Shown: positions 51,231 to 62,499 of the stretch, piece after piece
Position numbering within the stretch: the first letter of the stretch is position 1
Layout: each line of letters opens with the position of its first letter
Assembly (NCBI GenBank): GCA_963966185.1
Contig: CAWZYM010000272.1
Coordinates: 1,156,501-1,220,500 of the forward strand
Source: Rhabditoides inermis
Taxonomy: Eukaryota; Nematoda; Chromadorea; Rhabditida; Rhabditidae
DNA: 64,000 bases
Direction of reading: 5' to 3'
Made by a program: the position numbers and the translations under genes
The notes under the pieces: model-generated
The model's input: the letters and a program-made list of their open reading frames with translations, nothing else
Told to the model about the DNA's origin: nothing
Databases searched by the model: none

Positions 51231-52369
51231 CGTCTAGCTGTTGAAGGAAGGTGAGCGCTGCAAGAGAAATGCGTATGAAGTGGTGGCAACAAGTGGGTGT
51301 CTTGTCTGACAGCAAAAAAAAACAAGAAACGAGACAAATTCTGTCCGCGAAATGCAGTTGGCCTGAATTGTCTTCGGCTTGAAACGAGAGACCACATACA
51401 TATCAGCAAGCGATCGGAAATGAATTGGACGCAACGATAGGGTGATTCCTGCGATAAGGACAGCGCGTGTTTTGCACGAAATCGCGCGCGGGAAATTCTG
51501 TGAGAGAGAGCGTGAAAGAAAGAGACGCAGGGCGGACATGCGGCAACACGAGCGCGCAAGCGGGCCGGGCAAAGTCCAATCAACAACCGCCGCATGGAGA
51601 AACGCTTTTTCTGGAACTGCAAACGTGGCGCGCAAACTCAAAGAACGACCAGTTGATGAACGGCCGTCAATCAGGTCGAGCGATTCCGGAGAATAGCGAT
51701 TGATGGAAAAAGCACACGCTGCGTGGTGGACCGCGCCGGGCGAACGCAATCAATAGAGTGAACGGCGTGGGACCGACGGGGCTGCCGGCGGGCACGGCTT
51801 TTATCCCGCCGACCGGGTGTTCTCTGGTCACGCAGAGGTCACAAGACCTCCGCCCGCGTTCGCGCCTTTTTACACCAGCCTGCCTCCGGCTAGTACACTC
51901 CGATAAAAAAAAAAACCCGATATAAAATAAATCATGTTGTACTCATGTCTGAAGAGTACTTCCTACTTCCGTGATTGATTGAGTTTGTCTCTGCAGAACG
52001 CAACAAAATCATGTGCACATAATATTTACAAAATACTAACACAAACCTTCTTCCGTTTTTTTTTCCTTTTCTCACAATTTTTTTTATCTATACCTCTCTC
52101 TCTCACTGCCTATTCTTTATTTCTCAACTCTAGTTAAATGTCTCACTTCATGATTTTAACAGTCATATTGATTAGAGCAGAATTTTCCGTGATCGAAAAA
52201 TCTGCGCATTTCGCCTCGTGTTCATTTGCAAAAACATGCCATAACAACTACAAACTCTACATCAGGTCGCTGCACGATAGAACATGAAACACAAATTTCA
52301 AAAAAAAACTGTTCGACATTTGGATTTTTTATAACGAGTTATGAGTCTGGACATACGGTCGCCAAAGGA
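51231..52369. other. Upstream region of the F-box-like gene
   Basis: GC-rich around 51450-51900 and then AT-rich. It probably holds the promoter and 5' UTR of the minus-strand F-box-like gene. No convincing TATA box or exon was seen. Confidence 0.4.
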
Positions 52370-52396
52370 AATTTTAGGGGGGGGAGAGTGGCGACG

Positions 52397-52448
52397 AGCC
52401 CGAGCGGCGCTGGCGCGCCGCTCGGGCTAGGGCCGCCTTCGGCGGCCT
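52397..52448. repeat. Adjacent GC-rich hairpins, copy 1
   Basis: AGCCCGAGCGGCGC (52397-52410) pairs perfectly with 52415-52428 across a TGGC loop. It is followed at once by GGCCGCC-TTC-GGCGGCC (52431-52447). Confidence 0.95.
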
Positions 52449-53481
52449 CAAAACTCGAACATCAAAACTGAAATCATAAATAAAATCTACTTTCAGAACT
52501 AAAATATGTCCACAAACCTCTAATCTAACTAAGAAGTACATTACAAGACAGAATACCAAAAATGAAGACAATTGAACGTTGTTCACAAATTTGTTTACTT
52601 GTTTACACTTTTTGTAAACAACATTTTTTAACTCGCCTTCAAGTCTACTACACGTTATACACCTTTAAAACACGTTTACAGTTTGTTTACATTTTTGTTT
52701 ACTTGTTTACATCATCTGTAAACAACATTTTTGGACTCACCAATAATGTTACTGAACATTTGACATCTTCAAAACACATTTTCAGGATGTTTACAAAGTT
52801 GTTTACTTGTTTACATCATCTGTGAACAACATTTTTGAACTCGCTTCCAAGTCTACATCATCTTAGATACCTTCAAAACAAACTTTAAATTTGTTGATAA
52901 AGTTGTTTACTTGTTGACAAACATCTGAACAACAACATCGCTGACTTGCCTCCAGGTCACATACCAAGTTTGGACTCTTCAGCATCAAAACTGATCGAGT
53001 TACAACATTACCATATTTGGAAATATGCAAATGAGGTCAGAAACCAAAATTTAATTTGTCGACCCTACACTAACCTAACCCTAAAAGGACACCTCAGTAA
53101 CACTAAAACTGACCGAAAAACAACATTACCATATTTGGAAATATGCAAATGAGGTAAGAAACCAAAATTTATTTTGTCGACCCTACAGTATTCTTACCCT
53201 AAAAGGACATCTCAATAGCTCAAAAACGAAGCCTAGTTTACATAAAACTGGCCAGCTCTCAAATTCTATGTTCTCAGATATGCAAATTTTCTAGGGAGAA
53301 CCCATATAAGGAATGGTCATATCAGGACCCCAGGTAAACGATTGCATGCCAGGACCACCTAGAATCTAATTTCCATACCTCAACCCCCAACGATCACTAC
53401 AAAAAGAGATTCTCATCCGGAAAGACAAACAAACAAACAAACACCATAGCATAATTTATAGGGGGTGGGCGGGTGATGACT

Positions 53482-53533
53482 AGCCCGAGCGGCGCTGGCG
53501 CGCCGCTCGGGCTAGGGCCGCCTTCGGCGGCCT
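53482..53533. repeat. Adjacent GC-rich hairpins, copy 2
   Basis: Base-for-base repeat of the hairpin pair at 52397-52448, 1,085 bases further on, while the sequence between the copies is diverged. Confidence 0.95.
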
Positions 53534-54469
53534 CAACACTCCAACATCAAAACTGAAATCATCACTCAAATCTAATTTCATAACTAAATTATGTCCACAA
53601 ACCTCTAATGCAACTAAGAATTACATTACAATACTAAATACCAAAATTGAAGACAACTTGACGTTGTTTACAATTTTGTTTACTTGTTTACACTTTATAT
53701 AAACAACATTTTTGAACTCGCCTCCAAGTCTACTACACGTTACACATCTTTAAAACACAGTTTCGGGTTGTTTACACATTTGTTTACTTGTTTACAACGT
53801 TTGTAAACAACATTTTTGAACACACCAAGAATGTTACTAAACATTTGACATCTTTAAAACACATTTTCAGGTTGTTTACAAAGTTGTTTACTTGTTTACA
53901 TCACCTGTAAACATCATTTTTGAACTCGCCTCCAAGTCTACAACATCTTAGATACCTTCAAAACAAACTTTAAAATTGTTTACAAAGTTGTTTACTTGTT
54001 GACAAACATGTAAACAAAAACATCGCTGACTTGTCTCCAGGTCACATACCAAGTTTGGACTGTTTGGCATCAAAACTGACCGAGATACGGCATTACCATA
54101 TTTGGGAATATGCAAATGAGGTCAAAAGTCAAAACTTAACTTTTCGACCCTACAGTACCTTAACCCCAAAAGATCATCTCAGTAGCTCGAAAACGAAACA
54201 AAGTTTACATAAAAAATGCTTAAAATTTTGTCTGTCCATGAGAATTCCGGTCAACCCATATAAGGAAACGTCGAATCAGGACCAAAAGTGAACGATTGAA
54301 CTTGTTTACTTGTTTACTTCACTTGTAAACAACAAATATGAACTCAGTACTTGGTCTACTACATGTTAGATACCTTCAAAATGAGATTTGGAGTTGTTTA
54401 CTTATTTGTTTACTTATTTACTTGACTTGTTTACCTAATGTTTCAGACTTGTTCACTTGTTTTTTGTAC

Positions 54470-55330
54470 CAAGTATGAAGATGATAGCTATTATAGGAGC
54501 TGAGATGAAAACATGACCTTGTTTGGACTATTCAAATGAGGTTTATTTATATAAGTTGTAAACCAAACAGTTTGTACTCCAGTATTTTGTACTTATACCA
54601 ACTATCAAGATTGTAGCTATCATAGAAGCTGAGTTATAAACATGACTTTATTTGGGATATGCAAATGAGGTTTAATTGAATAAGTTTTACACCAAACAGT
54701 TTGTACTCCAGTACTTTGTACTTTTACCAACTATCAAGATCGTAACTATAATAGAAGCTGAGATTTGAAAATGACTCCTTTATTGAGTATGCAAATGAGG
54801 TGTATTTAAATAAGTTGTACTTATACCAAACAGTTTGTACTCCAGTACTTTGTACTTATACCAACTATCAAGAGTGTAGCTATAATAGGAGCCGAGATGT
54901 TAACATGACCTTATTTGGAGTATGCAAATGAGGTGTATTTAAATAAGTTGTATACCAAACAGTTTGTACTTCAGTACTTTGTACTTTTACGAACTATCAA
55001 GATTGTAGCTATAATAGGAGCTGAGTTACAAACATGACCTTATTTAGGATATGCAAATGAGGTTTAATAAATAGGTTTTATACCAAACATTTTGTACTTC
55101 AGTAGTCCGTACTTGAACCAAGTAAAAAGATCGTAGCTATAATAGGAGCCGAGATGTTAACATGACCTTATTTGGAGTATGCGAATGAGGTATATTAAAA
55201 TAAGTTGTATACCAAACAGTTTGTACACAAGTACTTTGTACTTATACATACCAAGTATCAAGATCGTAGCTATATTAGGAGCTGAGATATGAACATGACC
55301 TTATTTGGGATATTGAAATGAGGGAACGCG
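54470..55330. repeat. 130-base tandem repeat, about seven copies, with octamer ATGCAAAT
   Basis: Monomers contain in order: GTATCAAGATCGTAGCTATA, AGGAGCTGAGAT, AACATGACCTTATTTGGGAT, ATGCAAATGAGG, AATAAGTTGTATACCAAACA and GTACTTTGTACTT. The ATGCAAAT site (or a one-base variant) lies near 54531, 54659, 54790, 54922, 55050, 55181 and 55312. Confidence 0.9.
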
Positions 55331-55335
55331 GCGAT

Positions 55336-55376
55336 CACTGAGTTCAATACAGCTTTCCGCTGTATTGAACTCAGTG
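55336..55376. repeat. 18-base-pair perfect hairpin
   Basis: CACTGAGTTCAATACAGC (55336-55353) pairs with 55359-55376 across a TTTCC loop, at the right end of the tandem array. Confidence 0.95.
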
Positions 55377-56629
55377 GCCGGTCTAGTACACGTTAGATAT
55401 CTATTAAATGAGATTTGTACTTGTTTACTTTTTTGTTTACTTGTTTACATGTCAAATAAACACTAAAATCGAATTGAGTATTTTGTATACACTTTTAAAA
55501 TGTTACTTGGAGTTGTTTACCTGTTTGTTTACTTGTTTACATGCTAAATAAACAATAAATCGAACTGAGTACTTTGTGTACTATTAGTTAGAGACCTTAT
55601 AAACACAATTCTGATTTGTTAACAAACTTGTTTACTTGTTTACTTCACTTGTAAACAACAAATATGAACTCAGTACTTGGTGTAGTACACGTTAGGTATC
55701 TTTAAAATGAGATTTGGAGGTGTTTACAAATTTGTTTACTTGTTTACTTTCCATGTAAACAACAAATTTGAACTCAGTACATGGTCTAGTACACGTTAGA
55801 TACCTCTGAAATGAAATTTTGTGTTGTTTACTTCTTTGTTTACTTGTTGACATGAGTTGTTTACTATCATAAATGTACTTGTTTACTTGTGTTATGGTAT
55901 GAGTATGAAGTGTCACCTATCAAAACTGACTGATTTAATAAAGTTTCCGAGATCGTTAACATAATTTGTTTACTTGTTTACTTGTTTACATAATATGTTT
56001 ACTAAAAGTTTTGTCTTAGTTAGGTTGTTGTATGGTGTAAGAGTGGCGACGTACACTACTCACGTAAAATGTTATATTGGTAGCAGATGAAACAGAAACA
56101 ATCTTGAAAACGAAACCATACATCATCTTGTACAATTCCGTACATTGTTCGGATGTTTATTCATCTAATTACGCATGTTCTGTTCTTATTGACATATATC
56201 ATCACAGTAACACTTCACCCGCAATTAATATTCCCTGTGTTACTTCACTGTACGATAACCCGTCATGTTTTGTCGTAACTGTTTGTATAGTCAGAGACAC
56301 TCATTGATAACTGATTTTAACACACGACACTGAATAGCACAGATAGTTGAAACTTTACTGCTGCAGGTTCCTGTCTCATGAGCTCTGGTCTGGATTCTGG
56401 TCTCATGAGCTCAGTTCTGTTGACTACTAAATGTCTTGTGTGGTTGTGTGATGGCTGACTGTAATGTCAAAAAAAAAACTGTATCGAAGTAACAGGACTG
56501 TGCCTGTGAGCAATGATTGATTTGCGGTCATTCTGGATGGGTTGATTGAAAAAAAAAGTTTACAGCGCTTCGAAAAATATGCTCTGTTCAGTACAAAAGA
56601 CGACAGCAGTAGGCAGACACATACGAAAC

Positions 56630-57548
56630 ATGCGGGCATTCTTCTTTCTCGCTCTCATTGGCGTCGCAGGTATCGCTTATTTATTTAACTACAAATTGAC
56701 AAATCTTCAATAGTACGGCAGTACATAAAATCGAAAATATCGAATCTCAAAGATGGTAGATGGCTGTGACCATTTAAAGGATGTATCCGGACAATGTAAT
56801 GTTGCCTGATCTTCAGGATGGGGTCGCTTTCGTTTTCTTCAAAAAAGACGAGTTTTGAATTTCTGCTTGCGCAGAAAAATCGGTAAAAATACAAAAGTTT
56901 TTCCATATTTATATACTTTCTAAAGAGGGCTTAGTTGACGAGAACAAAAGCGACCTCAACCTGGAGATCAAGCAAGATTACATTGTCCGGATACATCCTT
57001 AAACCCTAGCTTGCGATGTGAAGATGCTGGAGTCGAAAAACCAGTTCTACGAGGCGATTCGCTCTTCCACACCCACTATCGTCATGGCTCACACCACGTG
57101 GTCAGTTTCACTGTACACGATACGAAATGAGAGAAGCCGAATTGGAAACCTCATCATTGAATCTGATACGATTGGTGATATGTGTATTGCGCACGCTGGT
57201 GTTGATCAGGTGCGGACCGTGTCGCGTCATGTCCCCCCAGTTCCGATCTTTTTCGAACGAGTACTCCGCGCTCAACTTCGTCTCGTTCGAAACGGATAAA
57301 ATGCATGGTACGCGTGGGGACTCCTCGATGCTCTCATGTGGTTCATGCGCTTTTCAGATTTGTCAGAAGAGCTCGGTGTGTACGCTTTGCCCACCTTCTA
57401 TCTATTCGTCGATGGGTGAGCTACATGCGGAACACTACGCTGGGTAGGGTAGTACCAGCGAAATGTTCCTTGCAGATCGAAAACTAACGAAGTGGTGGGC
57501 ATGGTGACTCCGACAGCTATGCGCAATCTGATCGCCAGTGCACTTTGA
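56630..57548 (+). CDS. Secreted thioredoxin, single domain, five exons, 119 aa
   Basis: Thiol-disulfide oxidoreductase. Exons: 56630-56669, 57010-57100, 57210-57307, 57358-57415, 57476-57548 (TGA); every junction keeps frame. The protein starts MRAFFFLALIGVA, a hydrophobic signal peptide, with likely cleavage near Ala13-Ala14-Cys15. The mature part is one thioredoxin fold: the active site TTWCGPCR (residues about 42-49, split by intron 2 inside the Trp codon), the RVMSPQFRSFSNEY helix, and the cis-proline segment ALPTFYLFVDG with the usual Gly turn. It ends NLIASAL. Length matches classical thioredoxins plus the signal. No KDEL or other ER-retention signal, so secretion or another luminal site is inferred. 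An extra Cys lies at the mature N-terminus. Intron 1 contains a fold-back element whose right end stops six bases before the acceptor. Confidence 0.93.
56773..57003. mobile_element. Fold-back MITE in thioredoxin intron 1
   Basis: TTAAAGGATGTATCCGGACA at the left is matched by its inverse complement at the right (TGTCCGGATACATCCTTAAA). Similarity extends about 75 bases inward (GATCTTCAGGATGGGGTCGC against its partner), leaving a short AT-rich loop. Total about 230 bases, non-coding. A half copy lies at 40028-40110. Confidence 0.85.
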
Positions 57549-58269
57549 TCAAACCACAATTACACATGTCTTTGCCACAGTACGGATAAAGATTATTTAG
57601 ATTTGACTTCTATCGTTTTCTTGTTTTAGGGTATTTCCCCAATTTACAGTGAAAGGTGTTAAGGTACTGATAATTAAATTACAAAATCCAGCTCTCAACT
57701 CTCGCTCAGTAAAAAGTTACGAACCAGTTTTCTGTAAACCAAATATGGAATATGCAAATGAAAGGGAGTAACCGTTGCGTGCCAGACCCTATCGATGCTT
57801 TACCCTGAAAGGACAGCCCTGAGACTTGACTGAGTCATGAGATCTGACCTGAAACAGACGGCATCTGGAATTTTAGGGGGGGGGGGGGGAGAGGCGATTG
57901 AATAGAACACGATAGTTCCTGTATGCTGCCGGTTCCCCGGAGTTATTTTCAAAGTAGTAGTCAGTAGTAGTTTACCACAAATTCTAAAGCAATCCAAACA
58001 CTTCATCGGAAGAGCCGTTGGTTTCGGTGAAAATCTGAAACTATTATAGTCACAGTGTAAACAGGCAAGAACAATGTTTTTCAGGGTACGTCAAACTCTA
58101 CCTGAAATATGTAAAACAAAAACTATTAAATAGTTCGATCTTCTGATGTCATTCTTGAAAATCGACTTGTTTTCGTATTCATTAAAGAAGACATTCTAAA
58201 AAAAACAATATCTGTGTTTTTTTTCTCTGCTTGTCTCTTTTTCCTTTTTTCTTTTTTTTTTCTTATACC

Positions 58270-58278
<9 letters not shown>

Positions 58279-58350
<72 letters not shown>
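58279..58350. repeat. (AT)n microsatellite
   Basis: About 36 AT units, preceded by CTCTCTCTC. Confidence 0.95.
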
Positions 58351-58352
<2 letters not shown>

Positions 58353-58784
58353 TGTCTCTGTTGGCGTATACCGGAAACCGGTAAGAAATCAACATTAGTT
58401 ATGTAATCTTTATAAATCGGTATCAGTACCAAGAGAGTAGATTTTACACAGCCGTCCTGCATTGCAGTAGGATTGCACACCTGTAACATGCAAAGAAGAC
58501 TAGATCGGTGTCAATTTCGTATAGTCATGTATAACTACAAGTGAAACAACAAACGTTGGAACTAACCTCACACAAGTCCACATTCGTTTTTGTCAAACGA
58601 ATTCAGTTGCATTTTGGGAAACACCTCCAAATGAACAGAAAAGAATATATGTCTGTAATAGAAAGTTTTTAAACCTAGAAGATGTTTGTACGAGCGAGCA
58701 TACACTGTAAAGCGGAAGTTGGACTGATATGCTCACACGTTTCTCTCTTTCAAAACATTTCTGTTGAATGTTTAACGACACAGC

Positions 58785-58935
58785 GTCAACTCTAATTGCC
58801 ACAACTTGCCACAACTTCTTATTTGCACACGAACAAAACAAGTGGTTGAGGCAAGTATAAAAACCTCCGAGTTCGGTGACATAAGCTGAGCCATGTAAAA
58901 CGTGTTTGATATTCGCTTGTGGTAGGCTATTCAAA
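58785..58935 (-). repeat. Decayed copy of the TIR/tRNA-core element
   Basis: TTGCCACAACTTCTTATTTGC and GAACAAAACAAGTGG parallel 39600-39640 (CTGCCACAACTTCTCCATTT, GAGCAAAACATTTGG), followed by a worn tRNA-like segment (CTGAGCCATG). Confidence 0.4.
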
Positions 58936-61520
58936 GTGAGACCTAGACGTAACTCAGACCTTCGTGTGAAACTAACGTACTAACGAAAATAGTCGGGCGC
59001 CGGGCACAAATTGAATGATTGTCTATCACGTTTCTCCTCGACCCTGTATTATCTCATCTCTTTAGCCGAGAAACAAACCACGGTCGCTGTAACAATAGAC
59101 CACAGAAACCGTGCACATCATTCTATTAAGGCCAGAAGACTAATGAGGCAATCGTTTCTCATCTACTACAATTATACACTCCAGCCAAAGACTAGTAAGA
59201 AAACATAAAGTGTGATTCGTTTTGAGATTTATTCTACTTATCACATATTGAGACAGAGAATGCGCGAGAGAACGCGAGAAAAGAGAGACGGCAAACAGCG
59301 CGACACTAAAAAAAGGGAAATAAGCGAGCGTGTGGCTGAGATCCAATCGCTGCGAAATGTGAAAAAAAACTTCAAAGGATGAGGGGAGATAAACGTGAGT
59401 GAGGCCAAAAGTTGGATCTTGTTGCTCGATAACGGTATAGGCGAAAAGTTTCGCCAATCTTTCTGTGTCATCTATTTTCTAACACTGTCTCACCGTCTCA
59501 CCCTCGCACAACAGTTAGATTGAACAAGTTGAAATGCTCATTTTTACACGGACTAGTGTGCGCACATTTTTGAATATACTTTCCAAAAGAAATGCACAGA
59601 TTGTTGTCTGTGGGCCAGAGGATTGTGGGTGTTGCACTAAAACTAGATTTTCTCTACTGCAAGTGTTTCACGAACACTTTAGAAAACTGATTTGTATCCG
59701 TTCACCAATCAAAAAAAAACAACATTCAACATTAACAACAGATGGAGAAGACTTGAACAACTATTACGTTACAACAGTTATGCGTTCTGAACGCTCGAGT
59801 TATGTGCGAGTGACAAAATTTCATACAGTGTGTGTGTGTGTGTGTGTGTGTGCGTGCGTGTGCGCGCGCGAGATCGATAAGGGAGAAACAAACTGAACGG
59901 CTGCGGTTTGTTCTCATGTCGGAGATACCACGTCCAAGACCATTGGGCGTGTGCGCGTGTCGCCATCATTCCACCACCACTACTACGCTTTTTCGCTTTT
60001 TCAATGTTTCGAAATGACTCGCGTGGAACTTGGGAGGGTGTCGAAACAACTCCGTTTCGCGTTCATTTTAGACCAGCAAGATGAAACAAGCGATGGAGAG
60101 TGATCGTTTGATGAGCGCTAGTGTTTTGTACGATTGCAAGTCAATAATAACGTAATCACGGTAGCCGGTCCGCGCGGGTGGCATTAGCGTGTCACCACGA
60201 CGCGCATTTCTCGCGTTCGAGATTACCAAATCAAAGCGCCGCGTGGTCTTATCTGAAAATGACGACGCTCGCTTTGCGTCGTGACCAGGCACTTATGCTT
60301 ATAGCAAGTGATGTTTTTACCACCATACAGAAAAACCGTGCCTCGAAAGATAAGAGCATGCGGTACCTTTCCTCGTGAGTCCTATTTCTTTTTACAAAAA
60401 AACTTAAAAAACCGTGGTGTTCTGGAGGACTGAGTACTTTTGCTCGTTGGCACACCTATCATAGTTTCTGTATTCGAATAAAATATTGTAATTTATAATT
60501 TATAGTTATTCTTTCAGTTGACGTCGTAGTTTTCACATGGAAGTGTTGTGCACCTTACAGCAAAAAAACACACACATCATTTTCAGCTCGTGAAGTTCAA
60601 ACACAATTCTGATGATTTTTTTAAAGAGGAGATTTTTTTTAATTTGGCAATACTGCAAACCATCACTATGTGGCAAACATATGTACTTTCGATGTTTCAA
60701 TCAGTTTGGACAACAACGATCACAAAACACAACCTCGATGAGATTGTGTAAATTGTAATGAACTTTATTGTAACTGCCTGAATGTTGGAACTTTTGATGT
60801 CACTGAGTGCACGAGAATACATCTCGTTTGCTTTTCACATCATTCATAGTAACTGTGTGGATTAGCTTTGTGTGGATTAACCTGTACACGTTCGTTGTTG
60901 TTGTTCTAAATACCATAGCGGCAGATATTCTAGTTAAGGCTGCTTCCAAGTGTCACTTTAGCATAGAGCCAAAACAACACAGAGTACCTATACTTAGAAC
61001 AAGTGATCAAGAAACGTTTATGTTTGTTTCAGGTACCGTATCCGTATACTAATTGCTTGATACAAGTTTTCTTTTCTAACAGTAATGTACATCGACTTGA
61101 TAAATGGCACATTAGGTCGTAAAAAATATCAAAATCAAACCATGAATTTTTCAAAGTTGATAGGAAAACAGTTTTAAAGGATTTTTAAGGGGCCCGCCAC
61201 GATGTCCCGGGGACATCTTGCATTCCTCTCGCTATCTGCGCTCTCCGCACTCTCTCGCTAGAAATCAGCTGGTAGCGACGAGCACTTGTTTTCGTGTTCT
61301 TTTCAGTTGTTTTAAGTATGTTTATGTTACATTTGTTTTTAACTGTGTTTGATAGTTAACTTGTAATGTTTGTACTGCTGTATCCGTGTATGTTGACCAC
61401 AACAAGTCCTAGCGTGTCGCGTCTCACTATTGACCGCGCATCGCATCATCGGTTGTTTTCGATATCCGCTGTTTTATAATATGATCAATATTGATTCGAT
61501 TATCCGTTATCCATTTACAG

Positions 61521-62336
61521 GATGTACGACGAACCCGTAGCGTCGAAACCTGTGGGTGCGAGCGACGACGGAGCCAGCATTCGCAGTGGTTGGTGTTCTA
61601 TCATGTTTTCTAGATTTCATTCCATGTATGTATGTCGTATCATTCAAGATTATTTAGTTCGTTCTAAATCAATTATTTGATGTTTTATCTTATCCATTGC
61701 CATTACTTGTTTTCAGCTCCCTTGCCGATCATGTCGACACACAGCAACAATCAGCGAATGAACCTGCGCCCTGCGCTGACCGGATGAGGGAGGGAAAAGC
61801 AGTCACTCTTCGAGCTGAGGTATTTTTGTACTACGTAATACGTATAAATGTGTAGTAGTATCAGTGGAGTGTTAGTTGCAGGTGTCGTGTGAGTGCGCGA
61901 ATCGACCGGTGACCTGGACGACGTGCCCTACCTCCCTACAACCAGCCTCGCCTCGCACTCACACACTCACAGGTATGGCATCTCTCAATTATACTGTCAT
62001 AGTATGTCAATTATTTGTGTTCGATATGTTTACTTATGATGTTGCGGTTGCTGAACTATCATATTGAAATATATTTGTTGCAGGTTATGCTGGGTGCTCG
62101 CCTGTCTCTCACTCACCACACCATCGTCGCAACGGACGGCAAAGAAGCTCAACAATCAACTATTGTTTTTTTTTTATATTCAAACTGTTTACTTTTCAGT
62201 ACATGAAAATAAACTATTGTTTATCGACGATTGAAATGGTATTGATTACTACAATATTGGACACGCGGATGCTCATGCGCTTTCTCTACACGACGCCCTC
62301 GAATAATTGCCGTTTTGCAATATTGGACTCTACCTC
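61521..62336 (+). CDS. Weak gene candidate, four exons, unknown product
   Basis: A TTTACAG acceptor precedes GATGTACGACGAACCC. Exons 61521-61592, 61717-61820, 61882-61971 and 62083 onward join in one frame, reading MYDEPVASKPVGASDDGASI, DRMREGKAVTLRAEVSCECA, then NRPVTWTTCPTSLQPASPRT, with CTTTCAG/TTGCAG-type acceptors and GT donors. Exon sequence is GC-rich against AT-rich introns, as in the sure genes. The last exon runs into AT-rich sequence before a TAA, which weakens the model; the true last exon may use another frame. I recognise no domain. Confidence 0.3.
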
Positions 62337-62499
62337 TTCATCGGACTGGACGAGTTTCCATCTTTGATGAACTGCATCGTCATGATATCCCAGTGTTTGG
62401 TTTTGCGCTCTCTTCAGCCATCTTTTTCTCTCAAGTCCGCTGGAAAAATCGTGCAAACCCGGTGCGGTTCACATGCTGGCGCCGGCTAGGGTATATATG

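Larger units (their letters stand above)
52370..56040. repeat. Complex satellite: paired GC hairpins, GTTTAC arrays and 130-base tandem repeats
   Basis: Two long direct repeats of about 0.9-1.1 kb (52372-53455 and 53456-54310) each start with a G run, then two adjacent GC-rich hairpins, then AT-rich text full of GTTTACTTGTTTAC. They continue with a block containing ATATGCAAATGAGG and CGACCCTACA. The first ends in an ACAAACAAAC run. A 130-base tandem array follows (54470-55330), then more GTTTAC-type units to about 56000. No coding frame: the ORFs at 52946 and 54031 are readings through the repeat. Confidence 0.85.
57549..61520. other. Gene-free region right of the thioredoxin gene
   Basis: Holds a diverged piece of the satellite family (57730-57900: ATATGCAAATGAAAGG, ACCCTGAAAGGACA, a run of 14 G), an (AT)n tract at 58279-58350, a decayed TIR/tRNA-core element (about 58785-58935), and a (TG)n tract near 59827-59860. 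No exon could be supported. Confidence 0.5.

Noticed and set aside
52397..53533. CRISPR array or bacterial terminator (repeated GC hairpins)
   Set aside because: Only two copies 1 kb apart, no regular spacers, no bacterial genes; setting is plainly nematode.
52946..54291. Frames starting MPPGHIPSLDSSASKL and MSPGHIPSLDCLASKL as a duplicated small protein
   Set aside because: They are the same satellite text in two copies, with differences spread evenly over codon positions and frames that end in repeat sequence.
54300..56000. Telomere or centromere satellite
   Set aside because: No TTAGGC repeats, and the array is short and lies between ordinary genes.
59534..59896. 120-codon plus-strand frame with several Cys
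   Set aside because: It ends in a (TG)n tract, has AT-rich codons unlike the sure genes, and shows no domain.
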